From the NCBI GenBank assembly GCA_964572965.1, contig CAZNHL010000057.1, positions 1-29,016 on the forward strand: a DNA stretch of 29,016 nt, given 5' to 3'. This document shows, piece after piece, positions 7,992 to 15,457 of the stretch. The position numbers and the translations under genes were made by a program. The stretch's first letter is position 1; each line of letters begins with the position of its first letter. Source of the stretch: CAZNHL01 sp964572965 (GTDB lineage: Bacteria > Bacteroidota > Bacteroidia > Cytophagales > UBA9547). The notes beneath the pieces are model-generated. The model did no database searches. It worked only from the letters and a program-made list of their open reading frames with translations, and had not been told where the DNA came from.

Positions 7992-8083
7992 TTGGCTGAA
8001 GCCAATTGTTTTTTGTTATCTCGCTGAAGCAGGAGGTAATTGTAGGAAGGCGCATTGAATTGGACTGGGCTTTAGCCCGGTCC
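7992..8083. repeat. Downstream REP-like hairpin cluster (three hairpins)
   Basis: TTGGC-TGAA-GCCAA (7992-8005) begins one base after the transposase stop. CTC-GC-TGAA-GC-A-GGAG (about 8020-8035) is imperfect. GGAC-T-GGGC-TTTA-GCCC-G-GTCC (8062-8083) has a single T/G wobble. They also sit just beyond the 3' end of the leftward yigZ gene. Confidence 0.72.
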
Positions 8084-8103
8084 CTATTGAATTATTTAAA
8101 ATC

Positions 8104-8703
8104 TCAAATCTCAGAAATCAATACACCTAAAACCTTACCTAATCTTTCCTTTAGCTCATCGCTATTTTTCAACCTGATTTCGAGTGTAATTTCACAGTCG
8201 TTGTCAAAGACTTGATTTAAGATGGTAGCCCTGGTATCTTTCTGTATTTTAAGAATATCATTCAGCTGAGGGTAAGCAAACTGGACTTTGAGAACAGAAG
8301 TAATTTCTTTTTCAATAACTTTTGCATTGTTGATCGCATCTTCAGTTGCAGTTTTGTAGGCATGAATAAGACCCGGAACTCCTAGTTTTGTGCCGCCGAA
8401 ATAACGTACTACTACACAAAGTACATTCATGAGATTGGCTGATTTTAACTGATTAAGAATCGGAGTGCCCGCCGTATGTGAAGGTTCGCCATCATCTGCT
8501 GCTTTATAGAGAGGGTTCTGGGGATAGAGAATACAGGCATAGCAGTGATGCCGGGCATCGTAGTAAGTCTTTTTATAATGCTTTACTATTTCTTTAAGCT
8601 GTTCTTCTGTCTGAATGGGATGGAGATAAGCGATGAACTTGCTGCCCTTTTCTTTATAAATGCCTTCGGTATTTTGTGCTACGGTATAATAAGTATCTCT
8701 CAT
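8104..8703 (-). CDS. yigZ: YigZ/IMPACT family protein
   Basis: The 199-residue protein is of the UPF0029/IMPACT N-terminal type. Signature motifs are all present: ARHHCYACIL (50-59), DDGEPSHTAGTPIL (70-83) and VVVRYFGGTKLGVPGL. A C-terminal ferredoxin-like domain (about 140-199, DUF1949 position) follows. Bacterial members are cytoplasmic and their biochemical role is still poorly defined; the eukaryotic relative IMPACT regulates the Gcn2 translation-stress kinase. Length is normal for the family. The ATG at 8703 overlaps the stop of the upstream TPR gene (TAATG), so the two form an operon with coupled translation. Confidence 0.94.
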   Translation of the reverse strand: MRDTYYTVAQNTEGIYKEKGSKFIAYLHPIQTEEQLKEIVKHYKKTYYDARHHCYACILYPQNPLYKAADDGEPSHTAGTPILNQLKSANLMNVLCVVVRYFGGTKLGVPGLIHAYKTATEDAINNAKVIEKEITSVLKVQFAYPQLNDILKIQKDTRATILNQVFDNDCEITLEIRLKNSDELKERLGKVLGVLISEI

Positions 8704-9836
8704 TAGTGGCTTTTCTGATAGTCCTCGATTTCGTCCCGGTGACTTTTATATTCAGCATATTTAGCAGCTTCTTTGTAATAAAAAGAAGCCTTTTTGATGT
8801 TATTCTCCTGCAAATATACTCTGGCTAAGCCTAAACACGTATAAGATTTTAAATCATTCAGGTTTTTTTTGAGTGAGTTTAATTCATTCTGGCCTTTTGC
8901 ATAATTAGCTTTTGCAACAGCATAATTTCCTTTACCTTTTTCATAATAATAGCCATAGAAAACATGAGCCATAGCAATGTACTGCGGATCTGATGAAGAT
9001 AATAATGACTCAAGTAAAATCTCCACTTCTGAAAATTGCTTATTAAGCATTGAGGTTTCTATATAGCTGGCTGTAAAGTACAGATTGTTAGGATATGCCT
9101 CATGTAATTGTTGCGTATAGACAGCAGCTTTGTCTGCTTGATTTTCATATTTGACATATATCCGGGATAAAAAATTTAAGGCTTCTGCTTTAGTAAAAAT
9201 AGCTTCTTTGCCTGCTTTGTCCAGATCGGCCAATCCCGTGTTTTTGTTACCGGGTTCAAAAAAGAAAATAAGAGGTCTGATTATTGCATGTGTTTCCGGG
9301 TATTGCTCGCGGAAGTAATTGTAAATACCGGAGCTAAAGTAGAACTCATTAAAAGTTTCCTTTCGCTTCATCCCTTCTTTCATATAACTATAGGTCTTTT
9401 TAGCTTCGCTTGCAGCATCTAAAAAGTTATGAGAAAGAGAATAACGATAAGCCATCATACTATGGCATTGCAGAGCAAAGAAAATTCCGTCAAGGCTCTT
9501 CGGTTGTTTATTTAAAATAACTTCTGACTGCTGAATTGATTGTTTCAGGTGGTTTATTAATTCTTCATAAGGTTCGGAACCTGGCAGTGCATGTCCGTAT
9601 TCCCAGGAAATATTTAATGCCATTAAAGTTGAATAGGCAGGGTGGTTTGGATATTTTTTTTGTACCTGCGAATAACATTTCTCCGCTTCTCTGAAAGCGA
9701 AGTTGTAAGTGTGTTGCAGACCTTGTTTTATTTGGGCAATAATTTCTTTATCCTCTAAAATACTCCTGACGTCTGTCTGAGCTCTTACAGGGATGTTTAG
9801 AGAAAGATATATAAAAGTTAATAGAAGTAACCGCAT
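8703..9836 (-). CDS. Secreted TPR-repeat protein
   Basis: The 377-residue protein has a Sec signal peptide (LLLLTFIYLSLNIPVRAQ, cleavage after about residue 20) followed by helical TPR-like repeats through to the C-terminus. Recognisable TPR units include FAFREAEKCYSQVQKKYPNHP (about 47-67), YVKYENQADKAAVYTQQLHEAYP and NIKKASFYYKEAAKYAEY near the end. No catalytic motif is seen. It is most likely a periplasmic scaffold or adaptor. It is first in a two-gene unit with yigZ. Similar secreted TPR proteins are common in Bacteroidota and have no single known function. A divergent gene begins about 90 bases away, so 9837-9929 must hold both promoters. Confidence 0.8.
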   Translation of the reverse strand: MRLLLLTFIYLSLNIPVRAQTDVRSILEDKEIIAQIKQGLQHTYNFAFREAEKCYSQVQKKYPNHPAYSTLMALNISWEYGHALPGSEPYEELINHLKQSIQQSEVILNKQPKSLDGIFFALQCHSMMAYRYSLSHNFLDAASEAKKTYSYMKEGMKRKETFNEFYFSSGIYNYFREQYPETHAIIRPLIFFFEPGNKNTGLADLDKAGKEAIFTKAEALNFLSRIYVKYENQADKAAVYTQQLHEAYPNNLYFTASYIETSMLNKQFSEVEILLESLLSSSDPQYIAMAHVFYGYYYEKGKGNYAVAKANYAKGQNELNSLKKNLNDLKSYTCLGLARVYLQENNIKKASFYYKEAAKYAEYKSHRDEIEDYQKSH

Positions 9837-9929
9837 AGCCTTGGGTTGTGGTTATAAAAATACTTAGTAACTAAAACGTAAAAGATGTCCGATTGTCTTA
9901 ATTTTCGTATATAATTGTACTTAATTTTT

Positions 9930-10331
9930 ATGAAGATGAATCAATTACCCCGTTTGATTGAGTTAGGCAGTATTGGAGAACCGGAGAGAGGTTTTTTGTC
10001 TTTTGTTCAGCAAGGTGATCAGATTCCGTTTGTTCCAAAACGAGTTTACTGGGTTTATGGAGTTCCGGTAAATGGTTATCGAGGAGGGCATGCTCATATT
10101 GAAGAGGAACAGGTGATGATGGCTGTCAATGGTCAGGTAACAATTAGTCTGGAGAGTAAATCCGGTGAACGTTTTGACTTTTTTCTGACTTCCCCTCATA
10201 AAGCACTTTATGTACCTAAGATGTTCTGGCGTACCATTACTTTTTCTGATCAGGCAGTATTAGTCTGTATTTCTTCAAAGGAATATGATACTGCCGATTA
10301 CATTCGTGATTACGCTACTTTTAAGGCTTAG
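9930..10331 (+). CDS. FdtA/QdtA/WxcM-like sugar ketoisomerase cupin
   Basis: The roughly 133-residue cupin resembles dTDP-4-oxo-6-deoxyglucose 3,4-ketoisomerases (FdtA, QdtA) and the WxcM C-terminal domain. These isomerise nucleotide-linked keto sugars for surface polysaccharides. Matching features are ERGFLSF, VPKRVYWVYGVP, the metal- or substrate-site motif RGGHAHIEEEQ (families usually have GxHAHK), LTSPHKALYVPKMFWRTI, and the close SSKEYDTADYIRDYATF. The ATG at 9930 is preferred to the in-frame TTG at 9915. No sugar nucleotide genes are nearby, so the substrate is not indicated. The gene ends in TAG, and the same frame then stays open for 950 more bases as the next gene, so the two products may be functionally linked. 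Confidence 0.85.
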   Translation: MKMNQLPRLIELGSIGEPERGFLSFVQQGDQIPFVPKRVYWVYGVPVNGYRGGHAHIEEEQVMMAVNGQVTISLESKSGERFDFFLTSPHKALYVPKMFWRTITFSDQAVLVCISSKEYDTADYIRDYATFKA

Positions 10332-10334
10332 CCT

Positions 10335-11282
10335 TTGCTGCTGCTTTCCGGTAAATATCAATTGTTGATCAATCCGCCAGTAACACCGGAGGAGGCTTTT
10401 GAGGTTTCTTTTCCTAATTCTACGGAAGGCATTTTGCAACAAAATGCTTCAATTCTATATCGTTTTTATTTAATAGAAAAAGAACTGAGCGGACGTGTTG
10501 TTGCAGTTTTAAATTTATTTATTGAAGGTGAAAAAGCATTGAGTCCGGTTCGGAGTACTTTTGGAGGGCTTGAAATGTTGCCAGATTTACAAGACGAAGC
10601 AATTCAGGTTTTCCTTTCGGGAATCTACCGTTTTATAAAGGAGCAGAGGATTAACGATTGTAGAATAGTGAACCCGCCTGATTATTTCTTTGCAGCAAAA
10701 GCCAATGTGGTTCAGCATGCTTTTTTGAAAGCAGGTTTTAAGCTTTCTTATATTGACAGGAACTATAAGATTATTGTTGATAAAACGGTATTTGATTCCA
10801 GAATTCATTTGTCACAACAAAGGAGACTTCGGAAATGCCTGAATGCCGGTTTTACTTTTCAGGAAGAGCAAAGCGCTGACCTTACTGCTCTTCATGACTT
10901 TATAAAAAAAAGCAGAGAAAGAAAGAACTATCCAATGAGCTTACCTCTGGATAGATTTATCGGAATTATTGGTGCTGATCCTTCATGCTACAAGGTTTTT
11001 TCTGTGAAAACCAAAGAAGGAGTTTGGGCAGCTGCAACAGTAACTGTACGATTCCGTTCTGATATTCTCTATAATTTTTACCCGTCAGACAGTGCCGGGT
11101 ATCTGAACTTCAGCCCTTCTGTATTGCTTCATGCAGGTTTATATTCCTATTGTCAGCAGGAAAATATTCGAATCCTTGATTTAGGAATTGCTACCGATCG
11201 TGGAGAGGAGAATACTGGCCTGATGGTGTTTAAACAGCGTTTGGGCGCCTTCGTTGATCAAAAATGTGTCTTTAGTTTATAA
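10335..11282 (+). CDS. FemAB/GNAT-like acyltransferase, TTG start, in frame with the cupin gene
   Basis: The roughly 315-residue protein has two GNAT-like halves and ends in the motif ILDLGIATDRGEENTGLMVFKQRLGA, typical of FemAB-like / GNAT_acetyltransf_2 proteins that transfer an acyl or aminoacyl group. Residues FDSRIHLSQQRRLRKCLNAGF resemble the helix linking the two halves. No ATG occurs in the frame before codon 80, so translation must start at TTG 10335 (AAGG at 10323-10326 may serve as ribosome binding site) or arise by readthrough of the cupin gene's TAG (10329-10331). The two genes share one frame with only that stop and one CCT codon between them. In context, it could acylate a sugar made with the cupin's help, as in WxcM-type acetyltransferase-ketoisomerase pairs; this is inference. 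Confidence 0.72.
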   Translation: MLLLSGKYQLLINPPVTPEEAFEVSFPNSTEGILQQNASILYRFYLIEKELSGRVVAVLNLFIEGEKALSPVRSTFGGLEMLPDLQDEAIQVFLSGIYRFIKEQRINDCRIVNPPDYFFAAKANVVQHAFLKAGFKLSYIDRNYKIIVDKTVFDSRIHLSQQRRLRKCLNAGFTFQEEQSADLTALHDFIKKSRERKNYPMSLPLDRFIGIIGADPSCYKVFSVKTKEGVWAAATVTVRFRSDILYNFYPSDSAGYLNFSPSVLLHAGLYSYCQQENIRILDLGIATDRGEENTGLMVFKQRLGAFVDQKCVFSL

Positions 11283-11386
11283 TTTGTTTGCAGCCTTTGT
11301 TCTGAATTTACCGCATTTTTCACAACCCCTTTAGTTTAGCCCCGTTATTAAAATTAGTAATGTCCTATAACTAAACGAAAAATGTT

Positions 11387-11674
11387 ATGACTATCGGAGA
11401 AAAATACAATCACTTTATACATGATCTGGAAGGACTTCAATTTCATATCATGGCTATTTCGGTATTGGGATATTGTTGTATTGTTATTCCTTTTACAATA
11501 TTGTCTATATCAATATTTAACGCGCCGGGGATTGAGTTCATTATAGCTTGTGTGGGTGGCATAGCAATTCTGGTGGCCAACCTGGATGATGCGCCGGTGA
11601 AAATGATCTTTAATATTTTTTTAATTGCAGTAGCAATTGATTTGCTGATGATTATCATCAATTTTTTTATATAA
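11387..11674 (+). CDS. Small integral membrane protein, unknown
   Basis: The 95-residue protein has a short polar N-terminus (MTIGEKYNHFIHDLEG) and two or three hydrophobic helices: about 22-43, 50-68 and 74-95. The second and third are linked by ANLDDAPVK. No conserved family was recognised. The last helix runs to the C-terminus (IIINFFI). It is single-copy, monocistronic, and followed by a terminator shared with the convergent gene. The ATG at 11387 is used because the ATG at 11382 leads directly to a stop. It is probably a real gene, judged by start context, composition and the terminator placed 17 bases after the stop. Confidence 0.65.
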   Translation: MTIGEKYNHFIHDLEGLQFHIMAISVLGYCCIVIPFTILSISIFNAPGIEFIIACVGGIAILVANLDDAPVKMIFNIFLIAVAIDLLMIIINFFI

Positions 11675-11690
11675 CATGTTTTATACAATA

Positions 11691-11726
11691 CAAAAGCCGC
11701 CCAATACTCATTGAGCGGCTTTTTTT
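11691..11726. terminator. Bidirectional terminator between convergent genes
   Basis: AAAAGCCGC (11692-11700) pairs with GCGGCTTTT (11715-11723), followed by further T. The A-run on one side and T-run on the other suit both strands. It lies between the small membrane protein (+) and the DUF2459 gene (-). Confidence 0.85.
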
Positions 11727-11801
11727 ATTATACTGTATGACTATTTATTTAATCTTCTTGTGTCTTAATAGATAAGGAATGAAAGTATAAAGCAGGTAAA
11801 C

Positions 11802-12495
11802 CTAGTTCTCTGGTAAAAACCTGAGCACGCTTTCTGAATCCATTGCCCAGGCGCTGTTGCGTATACCTGCTGCTTTCAGGGTAGCATTTGTCCAGGAGTT
11901 GCAGGTATTGAAAAGATGATAAGCGCCATTTGCATCATAAAAAACGTCATGCTTACCATATTGGCCTCTTAATTGGTTCTAACTTGCCATTTTTAGATTG
12001 GAATGAAGCGATGATCCTGTCACAAATGATCCTGTATTGTTTTTTACTGATAACTACTTTTCTTATGTCTTTATTAGGGAAGTTTACTTTCTTTTTAAAA
12101 GTTACATGCATTAATGTCGGTGTGCGGAGAAACATAGCACTGAAGGCTGTAGAAAATTTAAGTTCTGCCCATGTTGGTGTATCTAGGTAAAAGCCTTTGT
12201 CTCCCCAGCCGGTAGCTACATACTCATAGGAAGTGTCCTTAGAGAGAGTAAGGCTTGCATCAAGGAAACTTTTCCAGTTCATTACATCGTTAGTTGCCGG
12301 TGAAATAATATCTGTGTGTACACCATTACTTTCTACATAAATTGTTACGCTATCGCTTTTTGCTTCAGAGAAATCATTTTTTACAGGGATATGTCCAAGT
12401 ATTTGGGTGATAAGCAAATAAAGTAGAACAAGTACAATGATAGCGCCGGTTGCATAAGCAAGGTATTTTAGAGAAGTTATTAAAACGGTTGACAT
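11802..12495 (-). pseudogene. DUF2459 family membrane-anchored protein, frameshifted
   Basis: As read, the ORF stops after 180 residues (at 11953, ending in KRPIW). However, the next frame, starting within about 11955-11980, continues QYGKHDVFYDANGAYHL, then FNTCNSWTNATLKAAG, and closes at 11802 with VLRFLPEN. That tail is the conserved C-terminus of the DUF2459 (TIGR02117) family, with its TCNxW motif. One extra base restores a product of about 230 residues, the usual length. The N-terminal part is intact: one transmembrane helix (about 9-31), then SNGVHTDIISPA and YVATGWGDKGFYLDTPTW, also family hallmarks. The function of the family is unknown. The break may be a real mutation, a sequencing error, or less likely programmed frameshifting; the coding quality of the downstream piece suggests the lesion is recent or artefactual. 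Confidence 0.82.
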
Positions 12496-12572
12496 AAGAA
12501 TAAATTTGGAGGGATAACGGTAGTGTGGCTGTTTTCATTGTTTGTAGCCGGGAACTTATTTCTTTTAAACAG

Positions 12573-12602
12573 AAAAGCCCGGAATCTTCCTTTCCGGGCT
12601 TT
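12573..12602 (-). terminator. Terminator after the scramblase-like gene
   Basis: AAAGCCCGGAA (12574-12584) pairs with TTCCGGGCTTT (12591-12601), loop of six. Read leftward it is followed by TTTTC. It lies 20 bases past the stop of the gene at 12622. Confidence 0.8.
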
Positions 12603-12621
12603 CATAAATTTATCTGGAAAA

Positions 12622-13206
12622 TTATTTTTCGTTGAAAACTGTATCAATAGCTAAACCGGCAGCAAGCAAAAGACTATTGATAGCCTGTTGTCTATCGCCA
12701 TGGTCAGCAATTGAAATAAGGTAATTGTCAGCAGAAGTAAATAGTTCTTTTCCTAACCCTGACCATTTTTTAGTAACTACACCAAGTTCTTCACCTTTCA
12801 AATCAATAAATTTGAAATCCCAGCTTTTCCAACTTCCCTTTACTTCGGCAATTTTTTCATCTGCCATATTATGAACATGAAAACCGCCATTGAAAGAGAA
12901 AATTTTGCTTTTAAAGTAACCTAGTTTGTTGTCGTTTTTATCGGTAATATATACTTTAGAACGTAAAAATGTCCAGCCTCGCTCTATTGTTAACAAAGGT
13001 GCAGAATCAACTGATTCGCGAATAGCAATTTTCATTGGAAGTGCACGCTTGTTGATTAGCATACGCAGGCCAATAGCCCAGCCTGGCGTGATTTCATTTG
13101 CAATACCTATTTGCTGGTTATTTTCAGGGTCAATAATGTCGTAAGTATCTGTCATTTTTAACAGACCAACATGTTCTTTGATGAAATAAGCTCTTTTATT
13201 TAACAT
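12622..13206 (-). CDS. LURP-one-related / phospholipid scramblase-like protein
   Basis: The 194-residue protein has the tubby-like beta-barrel fold of the LURP-one and scramblase families. It starts with the typical MLNKRAYFIKEHVGLLK, followed by YDIIDPENNQQIGIANE. Repeated strands follow: RESVDSAPLLTIERGWTF, KVYITDKNDNKLGYFKSKIF, FHVHNMADEKIAEVKGSW and FKFIDLKGEELGVVTKKW. A C-terminal hydrophobic helix (about 175-190, INSLLLAAGLAIDTVF) fits the buried central helix of this fold. Bacterial members are cytoplasmic or membrane-associated and mostly uncharacterised; the name does not prove lipid scrambling. It is monocistronic with its own terminator. The start ATG at 13206 fits the family. Confidence 0.85.
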   Translation of the reverse strand: MLNKRAYFIKEHVGLLKMTDTYDIIDPENNQQIGIANEITPGWAIGLRMLINKRALPMKIAIRESVDSAPLLTIERGWTFLRSKVYITDKNDNKLGYFKSKIFSFNGGFHVHNMADEKIAEVKGSWKSWDFKFIDLKGEELGVVTKKWSGLGKELFTSADNYLISIADHGDRQQAINSLLLAAGLAIDTVFNEK

Positions 13207-13271
13207 AAAAAGGGTTGAGATGTTTAGACTCTTAAGGTTGCAATATAATCAATGATTTAGTGATTATCGAT

Positions 13272-14816
13272 TTACATTTCCCGGGTAGTTTTACCATTTT
13301 TTAATATCAATTGATGCTCCACACAAGAGGGGATTTCTTCTATATAATGAGAAATATAAATAAGTGTTTTGTTAAAATGGCGGCATACAGTATCAACAAC
13401 TTCTATAAAACGTGCAGTCTGTTCTTTGTCTAGGCCCTGGCAAGGTTCGTCGAGAATCAGCAAAGCAGGATTTCTTACCAGAGCTCTGGCAAGCAGCACC
13501 AGTCTTTGCTCTCCTAAAGAAGTCTGATAAAGAGGTTTAGTCTTCAACTGTTTTATATGCAGTAAATCCATCCACTGTATTACCTGTCGGCTTTGAAGAG
13601 GAGTGATTTGTTGAGATGAACCAATCTGATCATTGAAGCCGGATGCAATGGCTTCAAAGCAGGTGGTTTTCGCCTGAGAAAAATTGCTGTGTTCAAACTG
13701 TCCGGCAGAAATGGATACAGCTTCTGTATGTGTGGCATTGCGCTGGAAGAAAATATGAAGCTCCGGTGAAATATAGCCTATTTTTCGTTTGATGTCCCAG
13801 ATACTTTCGCCTGAACCTCGCTTATGGTCAAATAGATAAACTTCATTGTTGTAAGCTTGTGGGTTGTCTCCGTTAATCAAACTTAGCAGGGTGGATTTTC
13901 CGGCGCCGTTGTGTCCTAATAAAGCCCATTTTTCACCTTTATTGATTTTCCAGTTGATATTTTGAAGTACTTTCTTGTCACCGTAAGTCACATTAACGTT
14001 TTTCATCTCCACAGCTACAGCGAAATTCTCTGTGTCAGAAAAAGGTATTTCATCCAGTACTTCTTTATTCATTGGAACATAACCTACACTTTTGTCTTTT
14101 TGCTTATGTGAAGCGATGTAATCTTTTCTTTCAGAAATCTGCCTGATTTTTCCTGCCTTCAATTCTATTACATGACTTACCTCTTCTGGAATTTCATCAG
14201 GCGTTGTAATCAGAAATAAAATAATGCCGCTATGAATCAATTCGAGAATGATACTATGAAGTATTTGTCTGGCATTTTTATCAAGACCTATGAACGGGCT
14301 GTCAAAAATCAGGATTTGGGGCTTATGAATCAATGCTTGTGCCAGTTGTACTCTTTTGCCTTCACCATTAGAAAGCTGGCTTAAGCGGCTGCCAAGTATA
14401 TGGTCTATTTTCAGAAGTTTTGTTAAATCTGTAAGTTCTTGTGCCGGAGTGCCGGTGTCAGGACTTGCCTTTTGCCATGTTTTATGCAATAGGTTTTCAA
14501 CCGTCGGTGAATCGTCAGCAACATTGCTGTCGTAACGTTGTTGATAATAAGAACGCGTACTGGCCAAATGCCTGAAGTCGTGCTGCTGGCTTATGAAAAC
14601 ACGCTTATAAGTATCAGGTAAGTTGAACTTAAGTTGGTCCGGGTCAGCTTTTAACTGCCCCGCCAGTAAGCGGCCTAACGTAGTTTTCCCGCTTCCCGAA
14701 CTTCCTGTAATTACCCAGGATTCATTAGAGTGTACTGAGAACGAAATGTTTTCAAGTATTAAAGACCGCTCCACTTTAAAACTGAGATCTGTTGCTTCAA
14801 TAATTGCTTTTGACAT
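13272..14816 (-). CDS. ModF/PhrA-like dual ABC ATPase
   Basis: The roughly 514-residue soluble protein has two ABC nucleotide-binding domains and no membrane domain, like E. coli ModF. Domain 1 (about 5-235) has Walker A GSSGSGKT (38-45), the ModF-like segment FRHLASTRSYYQQRYD, and signature LSNGEGKR (148-155). However, its Walker B reads IFDSPF, so Ser173 replaces the catalytic Glu, and the H-switch region reads ITTPDE without His. Domain 2 (about 265-514) is canonical: GHNGAGKST, SLGEQR, LILDEPCQGLD and YISHY. Probably only the second site hydrolyses ATP efficiently. The role of ModF-type proteins is unclear, and no molybdate transporter genes are nearby. ATG 14816 (MSKAIIEATD) is chosen over the TTG at 14837, because the family starts near the first strand. 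Confidence 0.88.
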   Translation of the reverse strand: MSKAIIEATDLSFKVERSLILENISFSVHSNESWVITGSSGSGKTTLGRLLAGQLKADPDQLKFNLPDTYKRVFISQQHDFRHLASTRSYYQQRYDSNVADDSPTVENLLHKTWQKASPDTGTPAQELTDLTKLLKIDHILGSRLSQLSNGEGKRVQLAQALIHKPQILIFDSPFIGLDKNARQILHSIILELIHSGIILFLITTPDEIPEEVSHVIELKAGKIRQISERKDYIASHKQKDKSVGYVPMNKEVLDEIPFSDTENFAVAVEMKNVNVTYGDKKVLQNINWKINKGEKWALLGHNGAGKSTLLSLINGDNPQAYNNEVYLFDHKRGSGESIWDIKRKIGYISPELHIFFQRNATHTEAVSISAGQFEHSNFSQAKTTCFEAIASGFNDQIGSSQQITPLQSRQVIQWMDLLHIKQLKTKPLYQTSLGEQRLVLLARALVRNPALLILDEPCQGLDKEQTARFIEVVDTVCRHFNKTLIYISHYIEEIPSCVEHQLILKNGKTTREM

Positions 14817-14910
14817 ACCAAGTATTTTATAACGCAATATACAAAGATGTTGAGGCTGAAGTTTGGTGAAAAGTATGGCTTATATGGCAAAATTAAAGGT
14901 TCTTACAAAT

Positions 14911-14941
14911 AAAAAAGGCTGAGAGAACCTCTCAGCCTTTT
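14911..14941 (-). terminator. Terminator after the sorting-domain mini-protein
   Basis: AAAGGCTGAGAG (14914-14925) pairs perfectly with CTCTCAGCCTTT (14929-14940) around a three-base loop. Read leftward it ends in a T-run. It lies 26 bases beyond the stop at 14967. Confidence 0.88.
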
Positions 14942-14966
14942 CCCGTTAGACTTCAAATAGTTTCCT

Positions 14967-15284
14967 TTATCGCAGGAGAATTTTTATTCTCACAAAGCCG
15001 TATTTGTCATTGTCCATGCAGAAAATGACAGTTCCTTCCAGATTGTCTGTAGTAATTTCAGAGTAATTCCCTTGTGTTTTTCCAGAAGAAAGTAATGTTC
15101 CGGAGAGGGAATAAATATGATAGTTATTAGCAGTTTCGGAATCAGGATTATGAATTTTTATTTTATGTTCAGAATAAAAAACAGTAAAGTCGTCCGAATG
15201 TTGAGTATTATTTCCCGCTTTCACCTGATAAAAGTATACCGAGGTAAGTAGGAGAGATATAAGTATAGTAATGAATGTTTTCAT
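14967..15284 (-). CDS. Tiny secreted protein: signal peptide plus T9SS-like sorting domain
   Basis: The 105-residue protein has a Sec signal peptide (MKTFITILISLLLTSVYFY, ending near KAG at about 24). A short spacer is followed by a region resembling the type IX secretion system type A C-terminal sorting domain (about 42-105): IKIHNPDSETANNYHIYSLSGTLLSSG, an L-x-G turn (NLEGTVIF), and a basic-hydrophobic end (VRIKILLR). There is no cargo domain between the two. It may be a remnant of a larger secreted protein, or a short protein that simply folds like the sorting domain. The match is by pattern only, and the usual terminal Lys is replaced by Arg. It is monocistronic with its own terminator. 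Confidence 0.6.
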   Translation of the reverse strand: MKTFITILISLLLTSVYFYQVKAGNNTQHSDDFTVFYSEHKIKIHNPDSETANNYHIYSLSGTLLSSGKTQGNYSEITTDNLEGTVIFCMDNDKYGFVRIKILLR

Positions 15285-15373
15285 ACAATTGCTGCCTGTT
15301 TGATATTACTACAAGTATGAAAGCAGAAAGTAACTCAGGCTTGGTGAATTATTTTTGAAAGTATGAATAAAAG

Positions 15374-15403
15374 AAAAAGGGAGCCGTGAAGACTCCCTTT
15401 TTA
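15374..15403 (-). terminator. Terminator after the GNAT-nitrilase gene
   Basis: AAAAAGGGAG (15374-15383) pairs with CTCCCTTTTT (15393-15402), loop of nine, with a T-run on the leftward strand. The stop of the gene at 15458 is about 55 bases upstream of it. Confidence 0.82.
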
Positions 15404-15457
15404 GATAATATTATATCACTATCTGCTTGGTAAAAGCAGTAAGGTTTTAAAATGGTG

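Larger units (their letters stand above)
7325..8083 (+). mobile_element. RAYT locus: REP-associated transposase with flanking hairpins
   Basis: An IS200-like transposase gene (7550-7990) sits among about eight short hairpins, all built on a GC-rich stem around a TTTA, TAAA, TGAA or TTCA loop (core GGC-loop-GCC). Five lie upstream and three downstream. The outermost two are near-copies in the same orientation: GAATTGGACAGGG at 7325 and GAATTGGACTGGG at 8057, each continuing TTTAGCCC. This is the layout of RAYT/REP (BIME-like) loci. Ends are set by the outer hairpins. Confidence 0.75.

Noticed and set aside
7325..8083. CRISPR-like array
   Set aside because: Repeats are short hairpins of varied sequence without constant spacers, and lie around a transposase, not cas genes.
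9915..9929. Extended start (TTG 9915) for the cupin
   Set aside because: ATG 9930 gives the family's usual length; the extra residues are hydrophobic noise from AT-rich sequence.
9930..10331. A surface polysaccharide gene cluster around the ketoisomerase
   Set aside because: No nucleotidyltransferase, dehydratase, aminotransferase or glycosyltransferase genes lie nearby.
11930..12190. 86-codon plus-strand ORF over the DUF2459 gene
   Set aside because: It is antisense to conserved DUF2459 coding sequence and has no family features.
12622..13206. Recent eukaryotic origin for the scramblase/LURP-one gene
   Set aside because: The family is widespread in bacteria, and base composition matches the neighbours.
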